From contig NZ_AUMW01000006.1 in the NCBI RefSeq assembly GCF_000430885.1, positions 1-64,000 on the forward strand: DNA of 64,000 nt. The letters run 5' to 3'. Origin of the DNA: Desulfotruncus alcoholivorax DSM 16058. GTDB lineage: Bacteria; Bacillota; Desulfotomaculia; Desulfotomaculales; Desulfallaceae. Within the stretch, counting starts at the first letter, position 1, and each line of letters begins with the position of its first letter. The notes under the pieces were generated by a model. That model was not told the origin of the DNA. It saw nothing but the letters and a program-made list of their open reading frames with translations, and did not search any database. The position numbers and the translations under genes are program-made. Below, piece after piece: positions 24,808 to 32,891 of the stretch.

Positions 24808-26014
24808 ATAACTGATTATCCAACCGTTTTTTAATTTCCAGCAGAAAGTCCTCTGTATTGACCACTTTCTTTTCAGGCAGGTTGGACAGCAGCGCTAAAT
24901 CTTTAGTCATTATGCCGGCCTCAATTGTCTTGATGGAGGCTGCCTCCAGCTTGTCCCCAAAACCAACCAGGTCTTCAAGGCCGTCTAGTTCGCCTCTCTT
25001 TTTCAGGGCTCCGGTCCAGGCAAACAGCGTTGCCATGGGGTTTGTAGAAGTTTCCTCGCCCTTTAAGTGCCTGTAATAATGCCTTGTGACCGTACCATGT
25101 GCTGCCTCAAATTCGTAGTACCCTTCCGGCGACATTAAAACCGACGTCATCATCGCCAAACTTCCAAATGCCGTAGCCACCAGGTCAGACATCACATCAC
25201 CGTCATAATTCTTGCAGGCCCAGATCATACCGCCTTCTGAACGGACAACACGTGCCACCGCGTCATCTATCAGGGTGTAAAAATACTCGATCTTTTTCTC
25301 GGCGAATTTTTCCCGGTACTCTTTTTCATATATTTCATTAAAGATATCTTTAAATGTATGATCATATTTTTTAGATATAGTATCCTTGGCGGCAAACCAT
25401 AAATCTTGGTTGGTATCAAGGGCATAGTTAAAGCACGACCGGGCGAAACTCACGATTGATCTATCGATATTATGCATGCCCAGAATTACACCCTTGTCCT
25501 TAAAGTTAAAAATTGTCTCACGGTGCTCATCACCGGCTTCAGGTTTGAATACCAGCTCCGCCTTGCCCGGCCCTTCCACCCGGTACTCCACATCCTTATA
25601 AACGTCACCATAGGCATGCCTGGCAATGGTGATTGGCTTTTTCCAGGTCCGGACAAAGGGTTTTATGCTGTCAACAATAATGGGGGCGCGGAACACGGTG
25701 CCGTCAAGGATGGCCCTGATAGTGCCGTTGGGGCTTTTCCACATTTGCTTCAGGTTGTATTCTTCAACTCTTTGCGCATTGGGGGTAATAGTAGCGCATT
25801 TTACGGCAACACCATACTTTTTTGTTGCCGCAGCGGCGTCTATAGTAACCCGGTCACCAGTATTGTCCCGGTTTTTCAAACCCAAATCGTAGTAAGCAGT
25901 CTTTAACTCAACGTAAGGCTCCAACAGAGTTTCCTTGATCATCTTCCAGATGATTCTTGTCATCTCGTCCCCGTCCATTTCAACCAAAGGGACATTCATT
26001 TGAATTTTAGACAT
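24806..26014 (-). CDS. icd: NADP-type isocitrate dehydrogenase (eukaryotic-like subfamily)
   Basis: 402 residues; ATG 26014 after GGGAGG. It matches the homodimeric IDH subfamily [15 protein letters not shown], the substrate loop [48 protein letters not shown] with metal aspartates, and [12 protein letters not shown]. It oxidatively decarboxylates isocitrate to 2-oxoglutarate. The isoleucine/valine-lacking NADP pocket cannot be judged by eye, so cofactor choice rests on the subfamily. It is upstream of mqnB in the same direction. Confidence 0.93.
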   Translation of the reverse strand: MSKIQMNVPLVEMDGDEMTRIIWKMIKETLLEPYVELKTAYYDLGLKNRDNTGDRVTIDAAAATKKYGVAVKCATITPNAQRVEEYNLKQMWKSPNGTIRAILDGTVFRAPIIVDSIKPFVRTWKKPITIARHAYGDVYKDVEYRVEGPGKAELVFKPEAGDEHRETIFNFKDKGVILGMHNIDRSIVSFARSCFNYALDTNQDLWFAAKDTISKKYDHTFKDIFNEIYEKEYREKFAEKKIEYFYTLIDDAVARVVRSEGGMIWACKNYDGDVMSDLVATAFGSLAMMTSVLMSPEGYYEFEAAHGTVTRHYYRHLKGEETSTNPMATLFAWTGALKKRGELDGLEDLVGFGDKLEAASIKTIEAGIMTKDLALLSNLPEKKVVNTEDFLLEIKKRLDNQL

Positions 26015-26083
26015 ACACTTCCTCCCTTACAAAAATCAAATTATATATTCTGCTGTAAACACGCTATCAGTTGGGAAACCGTT

Positions 26084-26701
26084 CTATCTCTTTCTTCTAT
26101 TATTAATAAAGAACCAAATAATGCCGCAGATTATAGCAATAATAACGGCATAGCTGACCGGCCGGAAATACGGCTCCACGGATTGCCAGTTCTGGCCAAG
26201 TTTCAGCCCCAGGTAAGTTAGCGCAATATTCCACGGTATACAGCCAATCAGGGTAAAAATAAGGAATTTTACAAAATTCATCCGGGCAATTCCCGCCGGT
26301 AAAGAAATAAACGTCCGGATAACCGGCAAAATGCGCCCGAAGAATACTGCCCATTCACCATACTTGGAGAACCAGCGATCTGCTTGATCTAAGTGATGAT
26401 GGTTAAACAGAACATACTTGCCGTATTTTTCGAGGAAAGGACGGCCTCCATTGGCACCTGCCCAAAAGGCCAGCACCGATCCGACCACATTGCCCAGAAC
26501 GCCGGCCCAGACAACTCCCCAAAAATTTAGTATACCCTGGGCAGCCAAAAAGCCGCCGAAAAGCATAATCACTTCGCTGGGCAAAGGGATACAAGCACTT
26601 TCCAGGACCATACCGATAAAAACGCCCCAGTGACCAAACGTATTGATCAAGCTCGTAACAAAGGTATTAAGTACTTCAATTAATTGATGCAACTTTGGCA
26701 C
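26084..26701 (-). CDS. DedA-family membrane protein
   Basis: 205 residues. DedA markers include WGVFIGMVLESACIPLPSEV at about 24-43, GNVVGSVLAFWAGANGGR, and FFGRILPVIRTFISLPAGIA at about 119-138 with the essential Arg residues. Four to five membrane or re-entrant helices; the basic tail NNRRKR should face the cytosol. DedA/VTT proteins are implicated in lipid (undecaprenyl-phosphate or phosphatidylethanolamine) flipping. The GTG at 26701 touches its GAGG site; a TTG three codons later is an alternative start. Confidence 0.88.
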   Translation of the reverse strand: MPKLHQLIEVLNTFVTSLINTFGHWGVFIGMVLESACIPLPSEVIMLFGGFLAAQGILNFWGVVWAGVLGNVVGSVLAFWAGANGGRPFLEKYGKYVLFNHHHLDQADRWFSKYGEWAVFFGRILPVIRTFISLPAGIARMNFVKFLIFTLIGCIPWNIALTYLGLKLGQNWQSVEPYFRPVSYAVIIAIICGIIWFFINNRRKR

Positions 26702-27184
26702 ACCTCGATTTCTTCAGCTTTTAGCCAGTTTTAACATTATATTAACGGAATAATATTACCATACCTTTAAGCCGAAGGGTCGTATTAATTGTATTAACCG
26801 AGAAAAACCGAGCTTATTAATACGGGCATGGATTTAGTTATATTTTATCATATCTCGGCAGAAGACACCCACTTCTAATGTGGGTGATGAAAGCAGTTTG
26901 TTTGAATCAAAGCATGTTTTTCCGGATAATGCCGCCTGTAACGAAAAGCTACGGTCCATACCTCCTTTGCCAATTATGTTCAAAAGCTGCGTTTTACCGT
27001 TGAAACATCGCACTACTTCGTGCTAATTCCAGCCGCTATGTATACAATAACCATTAACCAGCATATTGGGCCAAGCATCCATCAAGGGCGCAATAGCATC
27101 AGGGTAAAAATGACGCCGGATATATTTTCTAAAGTACTAAAAACCCCCGATCAATAGAACGGGGGTTGTGCGGAGTTTTTTCAT
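26702..27184. other. Intergenic region, 483 bp, possible mobile-element relic
   Basis: Contains an inverted repeat CGTATTAAT ... ATTAATACG (about 26783-26824) and a hairpin CACCCAC-N7-GTGGGTG (26866-26886). The latter, with its flanks, looks like the right-end hairpins of IS200/IS605 elements. A 41-codon minus-strand frame crosses it but has no family match that I recognise. A terminator for an upstream minus-strand gene lies at 27136-27167. Confidence 0.4.
27136..27167 (-). terminator. Terminator of the small membrane protein gene
   Basis: Stem AACCCCCG (27167-27160 on minus) with CGGGGGTT (27149-27142), 10-base loop, then TTTTAG. It lies 18 bases past the stop at 27185. Confidence 0.7.
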
Positions 27185-27367
27185 CTATCTTCTCCTGGTT
27201 CCAAGGGTGATAATAAACAAGCCCAGTATGGCCATGGAAAAGCCCGTGAGCATACACCCAAATCTTAAATTGTCAGGCACTTGCAATGATAAAACTCTTA
27301 CCGTGAAAACCCCGGCAAACGCGGTTATGGTCCCGGTAACCCAACACAGCTTTCTCTTATTTTCCAT
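27185..27367 (-). CDS. Small two-helix membrane protein, unrecognised
   Basis: 60 residues: MENKRKLCWVTGTITAFAG, a second hydrophobic stretch MLTGFSMAILGLFIITLG, and a basic tail TRRR. Two membrane helices are separated by a short polar turn. It has its own terminator immediately downstream. The upstream ribosome site is weak (AAAGTGG). I recognise no family; the coding case rests on hydrophobic pattern and terminator position. Confidence 0.5.
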   Translation of the reverse strand: MENKRKLCWVTGTITAFAGVFTVRVLSLQVPDNLRFGCMLTGFSMAILGLFIITLGTRRR

Positions 27368-27393
27368 GATTTAACCACTTTATCAATGATTAT

Positions 27394-27482
27394 TTCAGGA
27401 GTCAGAAGTCAGGAGTCAGTATAAGAGAACGGTTTATCGTCTTATAGTATTTGGGAATTCCGACTGCTGAATTCCAAATTCC
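27394..27482. repeat. AGTCAGGAGTCAG repeat, copy 1
   Basis: TCAGGAGTCAGAAGTCAGGAGTCAG at the left and GAATTCCGACTGCTGAATTCC at the right form an imperfect palindrome. A closely related copy lies at 36321-36420. It sits between the small membrane protein gene and the stop of oadB. Confidence 0.6.
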
Positions 27483-27484
27483 GG

Positions 27485-28699
27485 CTACTTTAATAATGGC
27501 ACCAGACTAACGTATATGCCTGTAAGAACTGCCGAGGTAATAACACCGCTGATATTGGCTCCAATAGCATATGGCAATACCAGCGCCTGTACGTTTGACT
27601 CGGTAGCGGCTTTCTGGGCTACCTTAGCCGTGGTGGGAACGCAGGACACGCCGGCAATTCCGATGACCGGATTAAACTTGCCTTTGCTTATAAAGTACAT
27701 GATATACCCCCCGGCAATGCCCCCAATTCCGGAAAGGAGCAGTGCCAATATACCAAGCACCAGTAATATCAATATTTTCGGATTAAGGATGGTATTTGCC
27801 TCGCACAGCACTCCAAGCAGTATACCCATAAAGAAAGTTGAACCGTACAGCAAGGGGCCTTCAATAAAGGAAACGTAATGCTTGATACCCGCTTCCTTGA
27901 CCGTCACCCCCAGGAAAAACGACATAAAGAGAGGCGCGGCCACGGGAAACAGCAAGCTGAGAACAGTACAGGTAATAATGGAAAACGCGATTTTTTCACC
28001 GGCAGTAACCGTAGGTATTTTGGTCAAATCCATTTGGATGCCGCGCAAACGCTTGGGTATCAAAAATTTAATCAAATAAGGATATCCACCATAAGTTAAA
28101 CTCAGGTACAAGTAAGCAACGATGGTTATAGGCACAAACAAGTCTTTGGCCAGCATCAGCGACGTATAAAGGACCATCGGGCCGTCGGCCCCCCCCACCA
28201 TGGCAATGGAGGCTGCTTCATTGTAATTGAGTCCCATGGCCACGGCTATGGGAAAAGTGGCCACGGTACCCAGTTCGGCGCATATGGCAATTAACATGCT
28301 GCTGAACGGAGCAGCAAGAACATATCCTATTTCCGTCATCACGCCTATGCCCATGAAAATAAAGCATGCAATCAAACCGTTGCTAAAAGTGAACGTATAT
28401 ATCGGCTGCAAGAAGTCGATTTGCAATATATTCATCAACTGGGCAGGATCGGTGATCAGCGGGTCAATAAATATTGTGCCCATCCTGCCGCCGGATAAAA
28501 ACAGCACCGCGGCGTTCACCGACGCCATACCAAAACCCATGGGAATCATAATCAAGGGCTCCAGCACGTTTTTAGCGCCAAGGTAAACCAGTAGGATTCC
28601 CAGCGCAATCAACGCCAACCTGGCTACAGTTATGGATGTGTCCGAGGCGAATAAGGTAGAAAGCCCCTGAAAAAGATTTAATATACTAATGTCAGGCAT
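27485..28699 (-). CDS. oadB: Na+-translocating decarboxylase, beta subunit
   Basis: 404 residues from ATG 28699 with GAGGTG upstream; a GTG at 28708 overlaps that site. Ten or so membrane helices. The key region VGGADGPMVLYTSLMLAKDL carries the Na+/H+-binding aspartate (Asp172) known from OadB, MmdB and GcdB, and the C-terminal ANISGVITSAVLTGIY carries the paired Asn/Ser. The subunit couples decarboxylation of biotin-bound CO2 to Na+ export. Only gamma (next gene upstream) accompanies it; no carboxyltransferase or biotin protein is in the window, so its substrate (oxaloacetate, methylmalonyl-CoA or glutaconyl-CoA) is open. Confidence 0.9.
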   Translation of the reverse strand: MPDISILNLFQGLSTLFASDTSITVARLALIALGILLVYLGAKNVLEPLIMIPMGFGMASVNAAVLFLSGGRMGTIFIDPLITDPAQLMNILQIDFLQPIYTFTFSNGLIACFIFMGIGVMTEIGYVLAAPFSSMLIAICAELGTVATFPIAVAMGLNYNEAASIAMVGGADGPMVLYTSLMLAKDLFVPITIVAYLYLSLTYGGYPYLIKFLIPKRLRGIQMDLTKIPTVTAGEKIAFSIITCTVLSLLFPVAAPLFMSFFLGVTVKEAGIKHYVSFIEGPLLYGSTFFMGILLGVLCEANTILNPKILILLVLGILALLLSGIGGIAGGYIMYFISKGKFNPVIGIAGVSCVPTTAKVAQKAATESNVQALVLPYAIGANISGVITSAVLTGIYVSLVPLLK

Positions 28700-28713
28700 T
28701 ATCTGCACCTCAT

Positions 28714-28899
28714 TTATTTTGCTTGGGGCATGTTTGTGGCAAGTGGAGAATGTTTCCAGCCTTTCTGTTTGGCACTTGAATTATTGCGGAATTTGATAAC
28801 CGTGAAAATTGATTTAATCATAGCAGCTACAACAAAAGAAATTACCATCCCTATAAGAAAAACGCTTCCCGCTACGTAACAGGCTTCCAAAATGTTCAT
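28714..28899 (-). CDS. Na+-pump decarboxylase gamma-like subunit
   Basis: 61 residues from ATG 28899 behind GGAGGTGGG. One membrane helix (about 5-29, CYVAGSVFLIGMVISFVVAA) followed by a short basic cytosolic tail. Size, topology and position 14 bases before oadB fit the OadG/MmdD gamma subunit that anchors the carboxyltransferase. The tail is shorter than in classical OadG and lacks the His-rich end that binds zinc. A -24/-12 promoter lies 55 bases upstream. Confidence 0.75.
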   Translation of the reverse strand: MNILEACYVAGSVFLIGMVISFVVAAMIKSIFTVIKFRNNSSAKQKGWKHSPLATNMPQAK

Positions 28900-28953
28900 T
28901 TTCCCACCTCCATTGAGTGTTGTATACAATATAATGTGTTATCAATACATAAA

Positions 28954-28969
28954 AGCAAATCTGATGCCA
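28954..28969 (-). promoter_or_regulatory. Sigma-54 (-24/-12) promoter of oadGB
   Basis: Minus strand TGGCATCAGATTTGCT: TGGCAT, 5-base spacer, TTGCT, matching the TGGCAC-N5-TTGCA consensus at all invariant bases (GG and GC 10 bases apart). It lies 55 bases before the gamma-subunit ATG. Two palindromic candidate activator sites lie 71 and 147 bases upstream. Confidence 0.75.
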
Positions 28970-29039
28970 GTAATTCGTAGTATAAATTACCCATAAACAG
29001 CTTCTTTTTTTTAATCAATTAATTAAAATAGCCGGCAGG

Positions 29040-29057
29040 CTATGCATTAATGCATAA
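29040..29057. promoter_or_regulatory. Candidate activator site, TTATGC-N6-GCATAA type, site 1
   Basis: cTATGC-ATTAAT-GCATAA; the inner 16 bases are a perfect palindrome. It shares half-sites and spacing with sites at 29116-29133 and 30527-30544. Its position, 71 bases upstream of the oadGB -24 element, suits an enhancer for a sigma-54 activator. Confidence 0.6.
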
Positions 29058-29115
29058 ATAACACTTAACAATCCCTTGATTTCCGTGTAATTGTGCCATT
29101 GCAATTACGCATTGG

Positions 29116-29133
29116 TTATGCTAAAATGCATAA
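29116..29133. promoter_or_regulatory. Candidate activator site, TTATGC-N6-GCATAA type, site 2
   Basis: TTATGC-TAAAAT-GCATAA, with perfect 6-base arms (7 if the flanking G/C is counted). Its centre is 76 bp, about seven helical turns, from site 1, so the two would lie on the same face of the DNA. Confidence 0.6.
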
Positions 29134-29152
29134 CACCTGTTTAGCGCCGGGT

Positions 29153-30436
29153 TTAATAAAAGTAAAACAAAACAAGATAAGCTGTGCAAATTAGCACGGA
29201 AACCAGCATCATGGGAAAGGCTACCCTGGTAAAGCCCATAAAAGTTATGGCCACTCCCCTTTTCTCAGCCAATCCCGCCACCACGACATTGGCCGAAGCA
29301 CCGATCAGGGTCCCGTTACCACCTAAACAAGCACCCAGCGAAAGTGCCCACCAAAGCGGGTTTAAGTCCGTAATACTGCCTAATTGCCCCAGTTCTTTGA
29401 TCAAAGGAATCATTGTGGCAACAAAGGGGATATTGTCGATAAAAGCAGAGGCAATAGCTGACAGCCACAAAACCAGCAAACCGGTCGTCAACATTGCCCC
29501 CCCGGTTAATTCAAGGGATTTTCTGGCAACCGCCTCAATGGCCCCGACGCTGTCCAGGGCTCCAACCAGCACAAACAATCCCGCAAAGAAAAAGATAACG
29601 GGCCATTCCACCGCCGCCAATGCGTGCTCCGGTTCATGCCTGGTAATCAATAACAGCAAAACCGCACCTCCAAGGGCAATGGTTGATGACTCAAGGTGCA
29701 GGTACTGGTGGACAACAAAACCCAAAATAGTTATGCTGATAACAATCAAGCATTGTCTCAACAACACCGCATCATGGATTTCCTTTTTTTCATTCATAGA
29801 CATTATTTTTTGCTTTAATTCATCCCTTGCCACGATATCTTTTCTGTACAACAAATACAGCCATAGCATATTTGTTAGAAACACAACAGCTATGACCGGC
29901 GCCAGGTTAATTAAAAAATCCATAAAACCTAGTCCGGTGGCGCTGCCTATCATTATATTGGGAGGATCACCGATCAGAGTCGCCGTGCCGCCGATATTGG
30001 AAGCAATAACTTCACCCATTAAAAATGGCAGCACGCTTACTTTTAGCTGCTCGGCTACAGCAAAGGTCACCGGCACAATCAACAGCACAGTGGTTACATT
30101 GTCCAGAAACGCCGATACAACTGCAGTGATTGTTGATAGATAAATCATAATTTTGACCGGATCACCTTTGGCAACTTTAGCCGCATAAATGGCAAGATAG
30201 CCAAAAACACCTGTTTGTCTGGTGATTCCTACTATCACCATCATGCCGATTAACAGCCCGATAGTGTTAAAATCAATAGAACTAAACGCCTTTTCCTGTG
30301 AAATGATGCCCGCCAGAATTACAATTAAGCCGCCCGCCAGGGCCAAAACGGTACGGTGGATTTTCTCAAACATAATCATTACATAAGTAACGATAAATAC
30401 AGCTATGGTAAAGAAAAACTGTGTTTGCGAGGACAT
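29153..30436 (-). CDS. ArsB/NhaD-superfamily ion transporter
   Basis: 427 residues from ATG 30436 after GGGAGTG; the frame extends to 30484 without a ribosome site. Eleven to twelve membrane helices. Family motifs are AFLDNVTTVLLIVPVT in the first half, GGTATLIGDPPNIMIGSATG, and the mirrored second-half AFIDNIPFVATMIPL with GGNGTLIGASANVVVAG. These are shared by ArsB, NhaD Na+/H+ antiporters and SLC13-like anion carriers. Next to a Na+-pump decarboxylase and under sigma-54 control, a Na+-linked role (Na+/H+ exchange or organic-acid uptake) is more likely than arsenite export; no ars genes are nearby. Confidence 0.85.
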   Translation of the reverse strand: MSSQTQFFFTIAVFIVTYVMIMFEKIHRTVLALAGGLIVILAGIISQEKAFSSIDFNTIGLLIGMMVIVGITRQTGVFGYLAIYAAKVAKGDPVKIMIYLSTITAVVSAFLDNVTTVLLIVPVTFAVAEQLKVSVLPFLMGEVIASNIGGTATLIGDPPNIMIGSATGLGFMDFLINLAPVIAVVFLTNMLWLYLLYRKDIVARDELKQKIMSMNEKKEIHDAVLLRQCLIVISITILGFVVHQYLHLESSTIALGGAVLLLLITRHEPEHALAAVEWPVIFFFAGLFVLVGALDSVGAIEAVARKSLELTGGAMLTTGLLVLWLSAIASAFIDNIPFVATMIPLIKELGQLGSITDLNPLWWALSLGACLGGNGTLIGASANVVVAGLAEKRGVAITFMGFTRVAFPMMLVSVLICTAYLVLFYFY

Positions 30437-30526
30437 ATTCTCACTCCCAATATGATTTTTACTGCATAATCCATTATTAAGCATTCCTGCCCGGACATAT
30501 CATTACATTAACGTCAATTAAATATG

Positions 30527-30544
30527 TTATGTAAATTTGCATAG
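30527..30544. promoter_or_regulatory. Candidate activator site, TTATGC-N6-GCATAA type, site 3
   Basis: TTATGt-AAATTT-GCATAg, ten of twelve half-site bases matching site 2. It lies about 86 bases upstream of the regulator's -24 element and about 100 bases downstream of the transporter's -12 element. A lone GCATAA half-site is also present near 30462. Confidence 0.5.
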
Positions 30545-30629
30545 AATTATTTATTTTTTTTATTACATGGTATACTGTATTCAGGGGCATTCAATGCGCC
30601 TCTACCTCCCTTTAGCAACAGAACTAATC

Positions 30630-30645
30630 TGGCATTTCTCTTGCA
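30630..30645 (+). promoter_or_regulatory. Sigma-54 promoter of the CBS-PAS activator gene
   Basis: Plus strand TGGCATTTCTCTTGCA: TGGCAT-N5-TTGCA. It lies 47 bases upstream of the GTG start at 30692. Its -12 core overlaps that of the opposite promoter. Confidence 0.75.
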
Positions 30646-30657
30646 AGACCTTTGCCA
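30642..30657 (-). promoter_or_regulatory. Sigma-54 promoter of the ArsB/NhaD transporter gene
   Basis: Minus strand TGGCAAAGGTCTTGCA: TGGCAA-N5-TTGCA. The leader to the ATG at 30436 is about 195 bases. The two -12 elements share the palindrome TTGCAA (30641-30646), so only one holoenzyme can be bound at a time. Confidence 0.7.
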
Positions 30658-30691
30658 GACCATCAATTAATATGGTAAAGAAGGGTTACGC

Positions 30692-32803
30692 GTGCTGATA
30701 AAAGATATTATGACCCCTATAGAGCTCACATTATTACCTGAACAGCCGGTTGCAACAGCATGGCGGATGATCAGGGATTTAGGCGTGATGGGTTTGCCGG
30801 TAACGGACAGGAATGGTACCCTGGTCGGAATGGTGACCAGGGATTCCCTGATCGAGGGCGGGCCGGAATTATTATCCGAAAACCCTGCTGTAGTTTCTAT
30901 TATGAACAACCGGGTTTTTGCGCTGCGCGAAGATTCACCGATAACCGATGCCTGGTCAATGCACGGAACGGTATTTCCCGTTTTAAATGATAAAGGCGAA
31001 ACCAGCGGCGTTTTGGACAAAGGAATTGTCGCAGCTGAATTATTAAACAAGGCAAATGGGATCATGCTTCAGATTGATACCATCCTGGACTCGGTCAGCA
31101 ACGGCATTATCGCTATCAACAAGGACGGGATCATATCCCTATACAACAGGGCAGCCGAGAAAATAACCAGGAGACCCAAAAGCTACGCCATGGGCAGACA
31201 CCTGTCGGAAGTGATTATCCCGCAAGGCTTGCTGGATTTTGTAAATAACGGCAAAGAACAGACCGAATGCAAGCTAACAGTCGCCTTTAAAAACGACAAC
31301 CGGACTTACCTCACCAATCGTAATTCCATCCGCGAAAATGGTAAAATTGTCGGTGCAGTGGCGATTTTTCAGGATATTTCCGAATTGGAGCAAATTTCGG
31401 AGGAGCTTGACTCGGTAAAACAGCTGAACAGAAAGCTGGAACTGATCATTGAGTCGTCATATGACGGGATTTTATTGACAGACCGGGACGGGACCATCAT
31501 TAAAGCCAACCGCGCGCACGAGCGAATTACCGGTATACCCTCGGCCCAAATACAAGGTGCCCAAATGACCGAACTGATTAAAATGGGTGTTTACTCCCAC
31601 TCCATAATTGACGAAGTAATTAAGGCGGGAGAATCTGTTACCAGGGTTGAAAATAACCATTATTTAGTCACCGGCAACCCGGTGAGGGACCTCGACGGAA
31701 AAATAACCAGGGTGGTTGTGAACATCAGGGATCTAACCGAGCTGAACAACCTGAAGGAACAGTTGGAGTATACCAGGGAACTCAGCGAGCGCTACCAGGG
31801 TGAGCTGGTTCAACTGCGCAGCAAACTCAACACACCGCAGGACGGGATCGTTTATAATTCACCTAAAATGAGGGAAATTATTGAAGCAACCTCGCGCCTG
31901 GCCACAGTAGATTCCACCGTGCTTATCCTGGGGGAATCCGGGGTGGGCAAGGAGGTAATTGCCAAGCTTATTCACAATGAAAGCAAGCGCCAAAACGGCC
32001 CTTTTATAACTGTCAACTGCGGGGCCATACCGGAGAATCTATTGGAATCGGAGTTGTTCGGCTATGAAAGGGGCGCTTTCACCGGGGCAAACCGGGAAGG
32101 GAAGGCCGGGATGTTTGAACTGGCCAACAACGGTACACTTTTCCTGGATGAAATAGGTGATTTGCCGCTGGGTTTTCAGGTTAAATTGCTCCGCGTTTTA
32201 CAGGAAAGAGAAGTGCTGCGGGTTGGCGGCAGCAAGCCCCGGCCGATTAACGTGCGCATACTGGCTGCCACCAACCGCAACCTGGAAGAGATGCTGGAGG
32301 AGGGAGAATTCAGAGAGGACCTTTATTTTCGGATCAACGTGGTACCGCTGACCATACCTCCGCTCAGGGAGCGCAAAGAGGATATAATCCCGCTGGTCCA
32401 GTCATTTAAGAAAAAATATGAGTTAAAGTACAGCTTTAATAAGAATATAAATGCCAGGGTCTACGATATTTTTTTAAACTACCACTGGCCCGGCAATGTC
32501 CGCGAACTGGACAACATGATTGAAAGGTTGATGGTAACAACGCAGGGTCCCGAAGTTGGTGTGGAGGATTTACCGTCTTATCTATTTGAAAACCATATCC
32601 GAACCGAGCCGGAAATTTGTGTAAGAGGCGTTATGCCAATGAAAAACGCCGTTATCCAACTGGAAAGACAACTACTGCACAATGCCATTAAAGAATACGG
32701 CAGCGCCAATAAGGCGGCCCGCGCCTTGAAAGTCAACCAGTCCACGGTGGTGCGCAAATTGAGCAGGTTAAAAGATTTAGGCTACGATTTTAAAATACAA
32801 TAA
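30692..32803 (+). CDS. Sigma-54-dependent activator with CBS pair, two PAS domains, AAA+ and Fis HTH
   Basis: 703 residues; GTG 30692 after AGAAGGG. Domains in order: two CBS repeats (1-118; IMTPIELTLLPEQPVATAW, RNGTLVGMVTRDSLI), PAS-A (about 125-235), PAS-B (about 248-355), a coiled linker, AAA+ (about 385-620) with Walker A GESGVGKE (415-422), the sigma-54 contact loop GAFTGA (461-466), Walker B FLDEIGD and the R-finger region, then a Fis-type helix-turn-helix ending ANKAARALKVNQSTVVRKL. CBS pairs usually bind adenine nucleotides, so energy or CoA-ester sensing is plausible (inference). It resembles PrdR-like regulators. Adjacent -24/-12 promoters are its likely targets, its own included. 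Confidence 0.93.
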   Translation: MLIKDIMTPIELTLLPEQPVATAWRMIRDLGVMGLPVTDRNGTLVGMVTRDSLIEGGPELLSENPAVVSIMNNRVFALREDSPITDAWSMHGTVFPVLNDKGETSGVLDKGIVAAELLNKANGIMLQIDTILDSVSNGIIAINKDGIISLYNRAAEKITRRPKSYAMGRHLSEVIIPQGLLDFVNNGKEQTECKLTVAFKNDNRTYLTNRNSIRENGKIVGAVAIFQDISELEQISEELDSVKQLNRKLELIIESSYDGILLTDRDGTIIKANRAHERITGIPSAQIQGAQMTELIKMGVYSHSIIDEVIKAGESVTRVENNHYLVTGNPVRDLDGKITRVVVNIRDLTELNNLKEQLEYTRELSERYQGELVQLRSKLNTPQDGIVYNSPKMREIIEATSRLATVDSTVLILGESGVGKEVIAKLIHNESKRQNGPFITVNCGAIPENLLESELFGYERGAFTGANREGKAGMFELANNGTLFLDEIGDLPLGFQVKLLRVLQEREVLRVGGSKPRPINVRILAATNRNLEEMLEEGEFREDLYFRINVVPLTIPPLRERKEDIIPLVQSFKKKYELKYSFNKNINARVYDIFLNYHWPGNVRELDNMIERLMVTTQGPEVGVEDLPSYLFENHIRTEPEICVRGVMPMKNAVIQLERQLLHNAIKEYGSANKAARALKVNQSTVVRKLSRLKDLGYDFKIQ

Positions 32804-32824
32804 ACATGGTCTTTCTTGAGCAAG

Positions 32825-32860
32825 CAACATGGATAGGGCCATGGGGCTCCATCCATGTTG
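32825..32860. terminator. Hairpin between convergent genes
   Basis: CAACATGGAT (32825-32834) pairs with ATCCATGTTG (32851-32860), with a GGGCC/GGGCTCC inner part. No T-run follows on either strand, so its termination strength is uncertain. It separates the activator gene from the permease gene. Confidence 0.45.
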
Positions 32861-32891
32861 TAAATTGGCCGCACCCGGCCGATACCTTCGC

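Noticed and set aside
26866-26886. CACCCAC-N7-GTGGGTG hairpin as the right end of an IS200/IS605 element
   Set aside because: The hairpin looks right but no tnpA or tnpB remains are convincing on either strand, so it is only mentioned as a possible relic.
29184-30143. Plus-strand open frame of 319 codons
   Set aside because: It is exactly antisense to the ArsB/NhaD transporter, has no ribosome site and no family resemblance. Codon structure of membrane proteins often leaves the opposite strand open.
29153-30436. Arsenite efflux pump ArsB
   Set aside because: The superfamily is shared, but there is no arsR, arsC or other arsenic gene, and the context is Na+ metabolism.
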